Assembly: GCF_014642175.1 (NCBI RefSeq)
Contig: NZ_BMIL01000005.1
Span: 1-64,000 of the forward strand
Direction of reading: 5' to 3'
DNA from: Pedobacter quisquiliarum
GTDB lineage: Bacteria > Bacteroidota > Bacteroidia > Sphingobacteriales > Sphingobacteriaceae
DNA: 64,000 nucleotides
Shown in pieces: positions 16,686 through 26,753 of the stretch (its first letter is position 1; each line of letters opens with the position of its first letter). A model generated the notes under the pieces. That model made no database searches. It saw only the letters and a program-made list of their open reading frames with translations, and was not told the DNA's origin. The translations under genes and the position numbers were made by a program.

Positions 16686-19600
16686 TTAAAACCTTGCATT
16701 TACACCAAGTTGGAAAGTACGTGCCATCGGGTTGTTCAAGCCTACCGTAACTGCACGGCCCAAAGCGTTTGTTGAAAATCCTGAAGCACCCGGAATCTGA
16801 TTTCCGTAACCATTACCCTCTGGATCGATCGCCAGGCCACTGTCTACCAGTGGGGAGTAGATGATGAATGGGTTTGTGCAAGTCAGGTACACATTTACGG
16901 AGCTGATGCCTGCCTTTTGCGTGAATTTCGAAGGAATGTTATACCCAAGGTTGATGCTACGCATTTTGATGAACGAACCATCACGGTACTGCAAGGTAGA
17001 AGCATACTGTGGACCGCTTAAGTTTGCATCCGGCCGAGGGAAATCGTTAGATGGGTTTGTTGGTGTCCAGTAGTTCACGTTGATCTGGTTTACACGTCCC
17101 TGGTTGAAGAAAGGGAAGCCTTGTGCACCAGCATCAGAGCCAAGGTAAGTCACCGCTACTTTCTGACCCATTCTTGCAAAAGCAACGAAGGAAAGGTCAA
17201 AACCTTTATAGCTGAACCTGTTGGTTAAACCAGCAACGTAATTTGGCTGGTAGCTGCCCAGGATCTGAAGGTCATTTCCGCTGATGCGATTGTCCTTATC
17301 GACATCTTCGATTTTGATCTGACCAGGGCGCTGACCGTATACCGCTGCTTGTGCAGCTTCGTCTGTTTGCCAGATGCCAAGTTTTTTATAGTCGTAGATC
17401 ACGTTAAACGGCTGACCCACAAACCATCCGTTCGTGATGTCTGCCTGCAAACCGTCATGTAAGGCGGTAATCTCGCTTCTTGAAAAAGCAATGTTAAAGT
17501 CTGTAGACCAGTTGAAACCACCATTGTCATTCTTGATGTTTACACTGCTAAGGGAGATTTCAAGACCCTTACCTTTTGAATTACCAGCATTAACAGTTGT
17601 GCTGTTTGCACCATTACTTGCAGGTAGTGTCTCCACTTGCAGAATGTCAAAGGTTTTTTGTTGATACACATCAATCATACCCGACAATCGGTTGTTGAAC
17701 AAGCTGAAATCAAGTCCGATGTTCCAGTTATTCGTGTGCTCAAACTTCAGCTTGCTTGCCAGGTTGGTCACCAGGTAACCATTTTGGCCATTAGGGCCGA
17801 AGTTGTAAGCGTTCAATCCAAGGTTACCCAGGATCTGATATGGTGCTACGTTCTGACTTGCGGTTACGCCGTAACCAGCTCTCAATTTCAAGCCATTCAC
17901 AAAACCAACATTCTTCATAAAGTCCTCCTTGTCGATGTTCCAGCCAGCTGCAAAAGCAGGGTAGGTGAAGTACTGATTATCCGGATCCAATACAGAAGAA
18001 CCATCTCTTCTCACAGTAGCCGTAAACAGGTATTTCTCATTAAACACGTAGTTTAAACGTGCCATGTAAGAGATCAATCCACGATCCGAGAAGTACGGCT
18101 GATTGTTGCTCTGGAAGTTGATCTGGTTTGCAAGAAACAGGTTATAGCTCTGTAAATAATCTGCCGGCATACCTACACCATAAATCTGTAAGCCCTGGCT
18201 GTGATCTTTCTCCACGCTATATAGTCCTGTAAAAGTCAAGTGGTGTTTCTCGGCAAATACTTTGTCGTACGTTAAGATGTTTTCAATCAACCAGGTGTAG
18301 TTCTCTGAGTTGTTTACACTTTCTGCAGCCTGCGATGCCGATTGCGCCGTATTGTAAACCGTATTTACAGGGTTGTAGTTGTTACCCTGGTTCTGTCCGT
18401 AAGTGATTGCACCATTTAAGCGGTATTTCAGACCATCAATAATCTGCACTTCACCATATAAGGTATTGAAAGAATATAACCTTCTATCCAGATTCTGGAT
18501 GTACTCATTACGAATAGTCAAAGGGTTCAGGCGGTTTGGCTGATCCACAGATCCCGTCATAGGAAAAAGATTGATGGTGCCATCCGCATTGCGTGCCGAG
18601 ATCAGCGGGCTGATTACCGCTGAGTTGTAAAGGGGAAATAAGCTAGCACCATTGGTATGGCTTAGCGTCTGAAAGGAAGTCATACCCACCTTTACACGAT
18701 CATTGAAGGTATGATCAATCGCTGCACGCAGTGATCCACGATCGAAATCCTGACCGTACTGTACGCCATTTTCCTTGTGATAACCTGCACTGATGGAGAA
18801 CAAAGTTTTTTCATTACCACCTGACACATTTAACTGGTGATCTGTCGAATAACCATTTCTGAAGATCAAATCCTGCCAGTCGGTGTTGGTACCATTGGCA
18901 ATACCTTCAAGTTCTGCAGTGGTGAAAGGATACGGTGTTGAATTCGGACTCGCACCGGAGTTACCTGCAATGGACTCCTGTTTAAAAGCCGCGTATTGCG
19001 TTGCATTCATCACCGGGTACTTGTCGGTAATTTTGCTAACGCCATAGTAGCCGTTATAACTTACCACTGCCTTGCCGCTTCTACCACGTTTGGTGGTCAC
19101 GATGATTACACCACCAGATGCTCTGGAGCCGTAAATTGCAGCTGCGGAAGCATCTTTCAACACATCCACACTAAGAATATCATTCTGATTGATGTCGTTC
19201 AGGGTACCACCAATAAATGGCACACCATCTACAACGAACAATGGACCGTTCTGATTATTTGCTGTCGTGTTAGAAGTTGCAAATGAACGCTCACCACGTA
19301 AGCGGATTTGGCCAACTGCACCAGGTGTTGTGCTGGTGTTGGTCACATCAAGGCCAGAAATACGGCCTTGTAACTGGTTAACAACGTTGGTTGATGGTAC
19401 TTCCTGCAAGGCTTCTGCTTTAATGGATGAAACCGCACCGGTAACATCTTTCTTGCGTTGCATACCGTATCCGATAACCACCACCTGCTCCAATGCGTTT
19501 ATGCCTGCGCTCAGCTGCACGTTTACAGTGCTGTTGCTGCCCACCGGAACTTCCCTGGCATCATAGCCGATGAAGGTAATCACGAGCGTACTTCCAGGCG

Positions 19601-19856
19601 CTGCTGAAATGCTGTAGTTACCGTTTGAATCTGTAGACGCGCCGCCGGTTCTACCTTTGATGGTCACGGAGGCACCAGGTAGGCCCTGGCCTTTTTCGTC
19701 TGTTACTTTACCCCTGATGATGCTTTGTGCAAACAGGTTTGCTTGCCATAAGAATGTCTGCAGAATAATCAGCAGCATAAAGGCACTTTTTTTACAAAAG
19801 ATACCCGACTGGGATAGGGGCACCCCAACCGTCTTTTTAAGTAAAATCTTTTCCAT
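16686..19856 (-). CDS. SusC/RagA-family TonB-dependent transporter (xylan locus)
   Basis: A 1056-residue outer-membrane importer. After a long signal region ending near NLFAQ come a CarboxypepD-regulatory domain (about 48-125), the SusC signature ALEQVVVIGYGMQRKKDVTG, the plug motif SVDVLKDASAAAIYGSRASGGV and a barrel ending QLGVNARF. It would import xylo-oligosaccharides with the adjacent SusD. An operator-like CAATCGATTG lies 56 bp upstream of the start, and a terminator for the preceding minus-strand genes lies further upstream, so it has its own promoter. Confidence 0.93.
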   Translation of the reverse strand: MEKILLKKTVGVPLSQSGIFCKKSAFMLLIILQTFLWQANLFAQSIIRGKVTDEKGQGLPGASVTIKGRTGGASTDSNGNYSISAAPGSTLVITFIGYDAREVPVGSNSTVNVQLSAGINALEQVVVIGYGMQRKKDVTGAVSSIKAEALQEVPSTNVVNQLQGRISGLDVTNTSTTPGAVGQIRLRGERSFATSNTTANNQNGPLFVVDGVPFIGGTLNDINQNDILSVDVLKDASAAAIYGSRASGGVIIVTTKRGRSGKAVVSYNGYYGVSKITDKYPVMNATQYAAFKQESIAGNSGASPNSTPYPFTTAELEGIANGTNTDWQDLIFRNGYSTDHQLNVSGGNEKTLFSISAGYHKENGVQYGQDFDRGSLRAAIDHTFNDRVKVGMTSFQTLSHTNGASLFPLYNSAVISPLISARNADGTINLFPMTGSVDQPNRLNPLTIRNEYIQNLDRRLYSFNTLYGEVQIIDGLKYRLNGAITYGQNQGNNYNPVNTVYNTAQSASQAAESVNNSENYTWLIENILTYDKVFAEKHHLTFTGLYSVEKDHSQGLQIYGVGMPADYLQSYNLFLANQINFQSNNQPYFSDRGLISYMARLNYVFNEKYLFTATVRRDGSSVLDPDNQYFTYPAFAAGWNIDKEDFMKNVGFVNGLKLRAGYGVTASQNVAPYQILGNLGLNAYNFGPNGQNGYLVTNLASKLKFEHTNNWNIGLDFSLFNNRLSGMIDVYQQKTFDILQVETLPASNGANSTTVNAGNSKGKGLEISLSSVNIKNDNGGFNWSTDFNIAFSRSEITALHDGLQADITNGWFVGQPFNVIYDYKKLGIWQTDEAAQAAVYGQRPGQIKIEDVDKDNRISGNDLQILGSYQPNYVAGLTNRFSYKGFDLSFVAFARMGQKVAVTYLGSDAGAQGFPFFNQGRVNQINVNYWTPTNPSNDFPRPDANLSGPQYASTLQYRDGSFIKMRSINLGYNIPSKFTQKAGISSVNVYLTCTNPFIIYSPLVDSGLAIDPEGNGYGNQIPGASGFSTNALGRAVTVGLNNPMARTFQLGVNARF

Positions 19857-19911
19857 TGAATGAAGTTTAATATTTGGTTATCTAAATGTAGGAAAACATT
19901 ACTAGTAAAAA

Positions 19912-19921
19912 CAATCGATTG
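19912..19921. promoter_or_regulatory. LacI-type operator before susC
   Basis: CAATCGATTG is a perfect 10-bp palindrome, extended on one side by CA to match TGCAATCGATTGCA. It is the same element found before the lacI/xylB pair, the GH10 and GH43 genes and the second susC. The likely binder is one of the two LacI proteins of the locus. Confidence 0.6.
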
Positions 19922-20170
19922 CATAATTTTATTTCAAAATATTTTAAGCAGCATGCTTTTGTTAACCGCTGCTTATCGTCTAAAATCTTCCAAAATCAAT
20001 GCGTATCTGAATAAAACGCTGTTTTACAGTTTGATTGCTATGCATAATCCGGCTAGTTAGAAGATTAAACGAAACCTGTGTAGTACAAAAATTTTCGTGT
20101 CAATTACATTCTAGTGCAAATAACAAGACAATCGAATGCGGTAAATAAGGGATTAAAGCTTAATAAATAC

Positions 20171-20200
20171 AAAATAGCACCACCCTGCGGCAGTGCTTTT
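20171..20200 (-). terminator. Probable terminator after the GH67 gene
   Basis: On the minus strand AAAAGCAC and GTGCTATTTT flank a GC-rich imperfect stem, with a T-rich end. It lies about 70 bp past the GH67 stop and would end the GH10-GH115-GH67 transcript before susC. Confidence 0.45.
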
Positions 20201-20270
20201 CATAAGTGTTGTCGCCCATAATGGCGCAGGCGCTAGAATAAGATAATAGAATTAAATAACCTGTCTCCCC

Positions 20271-22442
20271 TTACTGCAGAATAGCAGGCAGTGGCGGCAT
20301 CGGGATAAAGTTAGGGTTCATGTATGCGGCCAGCTCATGTGCAGGTTTTTCGTATCCCGCAGGGATGGGCATCTTAGAGAAAGTCTGGAAGTATAACACA
20401 CAACCGTCACGGTACCATTTGGCTTCCTGTTCCTGCCTTTCCAACAAGGCCGTTATAGCTTTAAAACGTTGTGCATCCACATGAGGCTCCAGGCCCGCCC
20501 ATGTATGTCTGGTTAATTGCACCGCGGATACGCCAAAGTAGTACCTGTCCACAAGCTCATTCCAAAGCGTATTGCCCGACTTCATTTTGTACGTCCATGG
20601 CAGGTGATGGAACCACAAGAGGTACGCTTCTGGGGTTTTTTCCACCTGCTCAAACATCTCCCGAACCGGCGCTGCGTATTGAGCCACCGCATTGGTGCCC
20701 TTTGAAGTACGATCAAAGCCAATTCCTGCACTGTCCGCACGATGGTAGTAAGTCGAGTTCCAGTCCGGACGTTCCGCGCTGTTTACCCAGGGGCCGGGTC
20801 CATAGTGGGTGCCTTCGCTCATGATGTGGTGCAGGCCCAGCGGGGTCATGTAGTTCACCACGTTTTCCCGGGAGGCCATCATCATCTGCGTAACCGGCGC
20901 TACAAAACCACTGTCACTCGTGAAGGTCATTTTCAGCCATTCATCTGCGATTGTTTCCGCTTGTAAATCATGGTCCCAGGCCAGTCGCCCGTAAACATAC
21001 CAGTTCGCCTGGTTGAAGATATTGCCGCACCAGTTGCTGTCCAGCCCAATATTGGCCACGCCGGCCATCGCCGAAATGCTATGTTTATCCAGGCTGCCAT
21101 CAACAATGCGGGCCACCGTAGAACCCTTGCCTTTGCTGTAAGTATCGGCATCAAGTACTTCCTTAAAGTACGTCCCCAGGTAGCTGAGGTGTGTAGATTG
21201 CCCAAGGTATTCCATGGTAATCTGAAACTCCATCATCTGTGGGGTCTTCGGCATGGCGCCGAAAAGCGGGCTAAATGGCTCGCGTGGCTGGAAGTCGATC
21301 GGGCCATTCTTAACCTGCACAATCACATTTTTCCTGAAGGTGCCGTCCAGTGGTTTAAACTCGGAGTAAGCTTGCTTCGCCCGGTCTTCCGGAACCTTGT
21401 TGTCGTACACAAAAGCCCGCCACATCACAATGCCACCGTGTGGCGCTACGGCATCGGCAAGCATGTTTGCACCATCGGCATGGTTGCGGCCGTAGTTCTG
21501 CGGACCAGGTTGCCCTTCTGAATTCGCTTTCACCAGGAAGCCGCCAAAATCAGGTATGTACTTGTAAAGTTCAGTTGTTTTGTCCTTCCACCATTGGCGC
21601 ACCGCAGGATCAAGCGGATCGGCAGTCTTCAAGCCACCAACTTCAATTGGCGCGCTGAACCTTGCCGTTAAGTACACCTTAATGCCGTAACTTCTAAAAA
21701 CATCAGCAAGTGCTGCGGCTTTAACCAGGTATTCCTTGGTCAGGATCTTCGCATTTGCATTCACATTGGTGAGTGCTGTACCGTTGATGCCCAAGGATGC
21801 ATTTGCGCGTGCATAATCGCGGTATCTCGGGTTTGAAACATCTGGCAAAGTCTTCCAATCCCAGAGCGATAAACCTGCATAACCACGCTCCACGGAGCGA
21901 TCCAGGTTATCCCAGTGGTTCAGCATGCGCAGCTGGATCTTCGGAGCCGAACTGATGTTCAGGTTGCTCAGCGGTTTCCCGGTCTGCAGCAGTTGCAGGT
22001 ACTTGAATACGCCATACAGCACGCCCACATCAGAATTGGCTGCAATAACCGTCGTTGCTTTACCTTTTACTTGTACCGATTGGATCAGAAAACCTTCCTT
22101 GCCCAGTGCCTTTAATTTGCTGGCCAGAGGCAATGCAGCAATTGCTTTTGCAGAAGCTGGTGTGCCAACAAGCAGTGCCCCGGAAAGTGTAGGACTAACC
22201 GCAGCCGCATTCAGGTCCTGACCCAGCAGCCCTTTCAGGCCAAGCTTCAGTTCCTGTTTAGCCGCATTCAGCACGGCCGACTTGCCCGGAAAAACAAGCT
22301 GTGTAACCATGCGTTGATAATTTTCCAGCAAGGCCGGATCCTTTACTTTATCGTAACGGAGCCATAAGCGGTACCCCGATTCTCCGTAGGTCTGACTGCA
22401 AATCAGCAGCAGCAGGCATAGTGCAAGCAGGTTTCTTTTCAT
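20271..22442 (-). CDS. aguA: GH67 alpha-glucuronidase
   Basis: A 723-residue exported enzyme with a signal peptide ending near CSQTYG. The family blocks are clear: LRMLNHWDNLD, FGGFLVKANSEGQPGPQNYGR (read in part, with the probable general acid Glu in NSEG), KNGPIDFQPREPF with the Asp expected in the catalytic pair, and FQITMEYLGQ. GH67 removes (4-O-methyl)glucuronic acid from the non-reducing terminal xylose of xylo-oligosaccharides, so it normally works after the xylanase and, in Gram-negatives, in the periplasm. It starts 6 bp after the GH115 stop, in the same operon. The released acid would enter the UxuA pathway encoded nearby. Confidence 0.93.
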   Translation of the reverse strand: MKRNLLALCLLLLICSQTYGESGYRLWLRYDKVKDPALLENYQRMVTQLVFPGKSAVLNAAKQELKLGLKGLLGQDLNAAAVSPTLSGALLVGTPASAKAIAALPLASKLKALGKEGFLIQSVQVKGKATTVIAANSDVGVLYGVFKYLQLLQTGKPLSNLNISSAPKIQLRMLNHWDNLDRSVERGYAGLSLWDWKTLPDVSNPRYRDYARANASLGINGTALTNVNANAKILTKEYLVKAAALADVFRSYGIKVYLTARFSAPIEVGGLKTADPLDPAVRQWWKDKTTELYKYIPDFGGFLVKANSEGQPGPQNYGRNHADGANMLADAVAPHGGIVMWRAFVYDNKVPEDRAKQAYSEFKPLDGTFRKNVIVQVKNGPIDFQPREPFSPLFGAMPKTPQMMEFQITMEYLGQSTHLSYLGTYFKEVLDADTYSKGKGSTVARIVDGSLDKHSISAMAGVANIGLDSNWCGNIFNQANWYVYGRLAWDHDLQAETIADEWLKMTFTSDSGFVAPVTQMMMASRENVVNYMTPLGLHHIMSEGTHYGPGPWVNSAERPDWNSTYYHRADSAGIGFDRTSKGTNAVAQYAAPVREMFEQVEKTPEAYLLWFHHLPWTYKMKSGNTLWNELVDRYYFGVSAVQLTRHTWAGLEPHVDAQRFKAITALLERQEQEAKWYRDGCVLYFQTFSKMPIPAGYEKPAHELAAYMNPNFIPMPPLPAILQ

Positions 22443-22448
22443 ATCTGG

Positions 22449-25295
22449 TTATAGTTTATAGGTGCTTTCTGGTGGTCCCAGGTAGGTTTCTTCTTTGTAA
22501 TTTTCCGGACTAACAACCAACTTCTGCAGTACTACTCCTGGATCGACCATCCATATTTTCAGCGTATGTGCACCCGGTTTTCCTGTCTGGTGTATGGTTG
22601 TGCGGATATTGATGTTCTCCGCTACATTCCTGTCCCAGTTCCGATCGCCTTTTTCAGGATTAAGTTCCACCACCTGTGGCTTTTCATCATCTATCGATAC
22701 CGCATAGTGTATCGGTTTGTTGTTCTGGAAGTTCAGCGTTGGCGAGAGGTATGCCGCCACTTTAAGCGGCCCTGAGGTGGTTGTGTTGATCTGGTATTCC
22801 AGCACCGGACTGTCGGAAGAGCCTGGCACAACGGCTTTGGCTGTAACTGGGAAAGGTGTTACGCCCGACAAGGTTCTGCCATGATCCGGCAAGATCTTCC
22901 AGGATGCGGAACGACCCGGTGTTGCCTGTGTGTAGTGTGCCGCTTCAATGGAGATTACCCCATCATCAGGCACGAAACCTTTCAAATCCGCCGGATAGTG
23001 TTTCAAAGATGCATAAACCGTAAAGCGCTGCTTGCCACTTTTCAAAACAATCGGCACAACCGTATTTGCTGCGGGTGCTATGGCCCAATCTACCTGCACC
23101 AAAATCCGCGCCTCTTTATCCACCTTGCCCGCATTGCTGCTTAGCTTTAGCCAGGGTTGTTTGCTTTCAACTTTGTAATTTAAAGCACCGTTCCCTTTGT
23201 TGTAAATCTCTATATACTGTTGCCGCCTGCTGTAACGGTTAAACTCTGGAAGCGTATCGCCGGCAACCGCCAGTGATATCCCCATCATTGCTTTATTAAG
23301 TGGCACGACGGTCTTTACTTCTGGCATCTTGTTCGAGTCCGGTTGCTGCCAGTAGGTGTATCCAATATGCGTCTGATCCATCATATGCGCCCATTTTCCA
23401 CCTGCCAGCGTATCGTTGTAGAAACGCGTAATTGCGGCATCCTTCGCGTAAAACTTCCGGGCTGCGGCCGCTTCATCATTGGCAGCAATGCGGTTTTGCG
23501 CCGCATAGGCGTGATTCTTCGCAACGGCCAGATAAAGGTTGTACAAGTTCGAAGATGCCTGCACAGGATGTAAAACCAGTTGGTAGTACGCATCTTGAAA
23601 TGCCGGGCCTAGTTTTTTACCGGTAGCTTCTGCTTTCGCCAAAAGCTGCTTGTATTCTTCCGCAACCCTTTCATACTCTGCATGTGCCTTCAGACTGAAG
23701 GTGGTTTGGTCCAATAGCTCAGGCTTCCTACGCCCGCTGTACTTGCCGTAGGTGATTATGATGGAAGCAATTTCTTCAGCATACTGCTCTGCAAACTGTT
23801 TCGAGGCCCAGTTAATCGTATAGTTTTCCAGTGCATCTGCAGGAATCTGCTCCGGATCCCAGGCATAGTCAAGGAAGAAACTGATCGGGAACTCCATTGG
23901 CTTCAAATCACCAACATTTACAATCCAGATCTGTCTGGCGTTATATTCATAAGCCAGGTGCATCTGCTCCCAGGTTTTAGCAATTGGATTGGTGTTAATC
24001 CACTTATAGTTGCGCGGCCCACCCACATAATCGAAGTGGTAGTAGATGCCATAACCGCCCTGGCGGGATGGAGAATCCAGTGAGGGCAACTTGCGTACAT
24101 TACCCCAGTTGTCATCACACAGCAGCAACGTCACATCATCAGGCACGCGCATACCCCGGTCATAATAGTCCTGCACTTCCTTATAAAGCGCCCAAAGCTG
24201 CGGCGTTTCAGCAGCTTTACGTTTTGTCACCGATTCAATGATGCTACGCTGATCCGTAACAATTTTTTCCAGCAGGCTAATGTTGTGCTCTTCACTCATG
24301 GGTTCATCGCCATCGCCACGCATCCCAATCGTTACAATACTTTCATTCTTGCCCATCCGGGTGATGCCGTCTTTCCAGAAGTCTTGCAAGGCCTTTGCAT
24401 TCGTGTTGTAGTTCCAGGCGCCTTTTCCAAACCTGCGCCATTCATCATGGGCACGCATCAGCGGTTCATGGTGCGAAGTACCAATCACGACGCCATATTC
24501 ATTTGCGAGTCGCGCGTTCTCAGGATCATCCGCATAAAACGCATTGCCCCACATCGCCGGCCATAAATAATTGCCCTTTAGTCGTAAGATCAATTCAAAG
24601 ACATTCGCATAAAACTTACTGTTGAAGCCGCCGAACTTAGCCGCCGTCCAGCCCGAAAGGGCAGGGGCCTCATCGTTTAAAAAGATCCCCCGGTATTTTA
24701 CCGCTGGTGAACCAAGGCTAAACCGGCCAGGCTGGATATATATGCTTTCATGTTTAACTACCGGAACATCTGCCCACCAATACCATGGCGATACGCCCAT
24801 CTGTTCTGAAAGCGTGTAAAGACCGTAGATTGTACCCCGATTATCGCTCCCGGCAATCACCAAAGCTTCATCAACCCCAGGAAAGGGCTGCGCTATGCGT
24901 TGCACCACATGGTTCTCCCAGGTGCCCGCGATACCTTTAACATCTAGCTTCCCGGTTTTCACCAGCTTGTCGATTGCGGTATGCTGACCGATCACCCCGG
25001 CAATAACCAGGTGTTTACCCTGAAGTGCCGTTGTCGTTTTCAACTGCTTTCCGCTTACCCGCGCAACGTCCTTATTAAAGTCTTCAATGGTACGTTTTAC
25101 TCCTGCCGGATTGGTGCTTTCTACATACAGCTGTGCAGCGTTTTCTGTCGTAACCAGTGGGAAGCTTCCGCCGCCTGGTGTAAATGAAACCATGACCTGA
25201 CCAGCACTGCTGCCGCGTTGTTGCGCCTGCAGCGCAGTATTTGCCTGACAGACCAGCACGATGCAAACCAGCAATTTGAAAGACTTTAGAAACAT
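22449..25295 (-). CDS. GH115 xylan alpha-1,2-glucuronidase
   Basis: A 948-residue exported enzyme with a signal peptide ending near TALQAQ. Length and domain order fit GH115: an N-terminal alpha/beta domain, a large barrel with YRGIFLNDEAPALSGW, FYANVFELILRLKGNYLWPAMW (read in part) and GTSHHEPLMRAHDEW, and C-terminal beta domains after about residue 690. GH115 releases (methyl)glucuronic acid from internal as well as terminal xyloses, complementing GH67. It lies between GH10 and GH67 on the same strand, with a 122-bp gap after GH10 in which I see no regulatory signal. Confidence 0.92.
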   Translation of the reverse strand: MFLKSFKLLVCIVLVCQANTALQAQQRGSSAGQVMVSFTPGGGSFPLVTTENAAQLYVESTNPAGVKRTIEDFNKDVARVSGKQLKTTTALQGKHLVIAGVIGQHTAIDKLVKTGKLDVKGIAGTWENHVVQRIAQPFPGVDEALVIAGSDNRGTIYGLYTLSEQMGVSPWYWWADVPVVKHESIYIQPGRFSLGSPAVKYRGIFLNDEAPALSGWTAAKFGGFNSKFYANVFELILRLKGNYLWPAMWGNAFYADDPENARLANEYGVVIGTSHHEPLMRAHDEWRRFGKGAWNYNTNAKALQDFWKDGITRMGKNESIVTIGMRGDGDEPMSEEHNISLLEKIVTDQRSIIESVTKRKAAETPQLWALYKEVQDYYDRGMRVPDDVTLLLCDDNWGNVRKLPSLDSPSRQGGYGIYYHFDYVGGPRNYKWINTNPIAKTWEQMHLAYEYNARQIWIVNVGDLKPMEFPISFFLDYAWDPEQIPADALENYTINWASKQFAEQYAEEIASIIITYGKYSGRRKPELLDQTTFSLKAHAEYERVAEEYKQLLAKAEATGKKLGPAFQDAYYQLVLHPVQASSNLYNLYLAVAKNHAYAAQNRIAANDEAAAARKFYAKDAAITRFYNDTLAGGKWAHMMDQTHIGYTYWQQPDSNKMPEVKTVVPLNKAMMGISLAVAGDTLPEFNRYSRRQQYIEIYNKGNGALNYKVESKQPWLKLSSNAGKVDKEARILVQVDWAIAPAANTVVPIVLKSGKQRFTVYASLKHYPADLKGFVPDDGVISIEAAHYTQATPGRSASWKILPDHGRTLSGVTPFPVTAKAVVPGSSDSPVLEYQINTTTSGPLKVAAYLSPTLNFQNNKPIHYAVSIDDEKPQVVELNPEKGDRNWDRNVAENINIRTTIHQTGKPGAHTLKIWMVDPGVVLQKLVVSPENYKEETYLGPPESTYKL

Positions 25296-25417
25296 ATGGT
25301 TGAAAAAATTAAATGTGAAATAATCGCATCCGAAGATGCACTACACAGTACTAGGCACGGGTCATACACCTTACTCCAGGCAATGATATCCAGCACAAAT
25401 CAGCGATAAAGCCGGAT

Positions 25418-26491
25418 TTAGAACTTTGTAACGCTCCAGAAAGCCTTTTTAGGTTTGTATTCCTGATCGAACAAGAGCGGGTAATTTTTCCGGCCTTCTA
25501 CAGGATAAGTGTCCAGCCAGCTGTAACGGTCAGATACGTTCCAGAAGGTCACGCCAGTCAAGGATGCTTTCTCCTGTCGCAAGACCTCAAATAACGCTGC
25601 GTATTTCTTGCTTTGCTTATCCTCCATTTCTTTTGTGTATAGCTGTTGCTCGCCTGGACGTATTTTCCGGCGTTCTTTCTCCCATGGATATACAGAAACG
25701 TCCATCTCGGTAATCTGAACTTTCAGCCCCAGCGAAGCGAATTTCTGGATGGTCTCCTGCAGTTCTGTCTTCGTTGGTTCATATAAAGACCAGTGGCCCT
25801 GCAAGCCTACACCATGAATGGGCACGCCTTGATCCTTCAATTGCTTCAACAGCTTGAAGATGCGATCCCGTTTTTCCGGGCGTTCTGTATTGTAATCGTT
25901 GTAATAGAGCTGCGCATCAGGGTCTGCTTCATGGGCATATATAAAAGCCTTGGCGATATATTCTTCACCGCAGATTTTCAGCCATTCAGATGGGCGTAAA
26001 TAGTTTGCCGGATTGTCATCAATGGCTTCATTTACAACGTCCCAGGCATAGATCTTCCCTTTATATCTTTTCACCACGGTGTGGATGTGGTCGCGCAGGC
26101 GATTCAGCAGGCTGTCTTTGGATACCACCGAATTGTCTTCATGCTTAAAGATCCAATCGGGCGTCTGTTCGTGCCAGCAAAGGTTGTGGCCGCGTACCTT
26201 AAGCTTGTTTTTCACTGCGAAATTCACAATGGCATCAGATTCAGCCCAGTTGTATGTGTTTTGCTTTGGATGGATGGGCCCCATTTTCATGGAGTTCTCC
26301 GGTGTGACGCTGTTGAAGTGCTTCAAAATGAAATCAGCCTCCTGACCCGTCGTTGATCGCCCTGAAACGGCAACACCCATCGGGAAATATGATTTATAAT
26401 AGTCCTTAAGTCCTTTCTTGTCCTTGACTGGCGCAAGCTGGAAGGCACACAGTACAATGATTGCTGCGCAAAGTGTCAGAATCCTATTCAT
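25418..26491 (-). CDS. GH10 endo-1,4-beta-xylanase
   Basis: A 357-residue exported xylanase consisting of a signal peptide and a single GH10 barrel without a carbohydrate-binding module. The general acid E155 lies in WDVVNEAIDD and the nucleophile E262 in QITEMDVSVY. HNLCWHEQTPDW, typical of the family, is also present. It starts the minus-strand GH10-GH115-GH67 unit, and its promoter region carries two copies of the locus operator around a good bacteroidotal promoter. The likely site is the periplasm or outer membrane, cutting xylan to the oligomers the other enzymes trim. Confidence 0.95.
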   Translation of the reverse strand: MNRILTLCAAIIVLCAFQLAPVKDKKGLKDYYKSYFPMGVAVSGRSTTGQEADFILKHFNSVTPENSMKMGPIHPKQNTYNWAESDAIVNFAVKNKLKVRGHNLCWHEQTPDWIFKHEDNSVVSKDSLLNRLRDHIHTVVKRYKGKIYAWDVVNEAIDDNPANYLRPSEWLKICGEEYIAKAFIYAHEADPDAQLYYNDYNTERPEKRDRIFKLLKQLKDQGVPIHGVGLQGHWSLYEPTKTELQETIQKFASLGLKVQITEMDVSVYPWEKERRKIRPGEQQLYTKEMEDKQSKKYAALFEVLRQEKASLTGVTFWNVSDRYSWLDTYPVEGRKNYPLLFDQEYKPKKAFWSVTKF

Positions 26492-26506
26492 TTCATACGG
26501 TTTAAA

Positions 26507-26562
26507 TGCAATCGATATTATTTGGTATAATCAAATATGCTCATTTGATTGCATAAAACAAA
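26507..26562 (-). promoter_or_regulatory. GH10 promoter with overlapping operator half-sites
   Basis: On the minus strand, TTTG at 26562-26559, a spacer of exactly 19 bp and CATATTTG at 26539-26532 match the bacteroidotal TTTG-N19-TAnnTTTG promoter with one mismatch. CATTTGATTGCA (26542-26553) lies in the spacer, and TGCAATCGAT (26507-26516) lies about where the transcript would begin. Both match the locus operator, so a bound LacI protein would block this promoter. Confidence 0.55.
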
Positions 26563-26741
26563 TTCTATGTCGCAGTTCGTCAGATCTTCTGCCTTATTGT
26601 AAGTTTATCAGCGTATTACCCTGGTCATAAACTCAAACGACACCATACGATTCTCTGCTGGTAAAACCCTAAAAGAAGCATAATGAGCGCATATTATTTC
26701 GATCAGCAAGCAAATCCATGCACGTAAAAGCAATATTTTTA

Positions 26742-26753
26742 GCAATCGATTGT
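26742..26753. promoter_or_regulatory. LacI-type operator before GH43
   Basis: GCAATCGATTGT contains the perfect core CAATCGATTG at 26743-26752, 71 bp before the chosen GH43 start. It is the same palindrome as at the other units of the xylan locus. No clear promoter pair was found beside it. Confidence 0.6.

Larger units (their letters stand above)
19857..20270. other. Intergenic region before susC (xylan locus)
   Basis: This 414-bp gap has no credible gene. It contains the operator at 19912-19921, a degenerate copy CAATCGAATGC at 20129-20139, a half-site GATTGC at 20033-20038 and a minus-strand terminator at 20171-20200. It should hold the susC promoter, but I could not find a convincing TTTG/TAnnTTTG pair on the minus strand. 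Confidence 0.5.

Noticed and set aside
20970..21521. 183-codon plus-strand frame inside GH67
   Set aside because: It is antisense to a gene with clear alpha-glucuronidase motifs and resembles no known protein.
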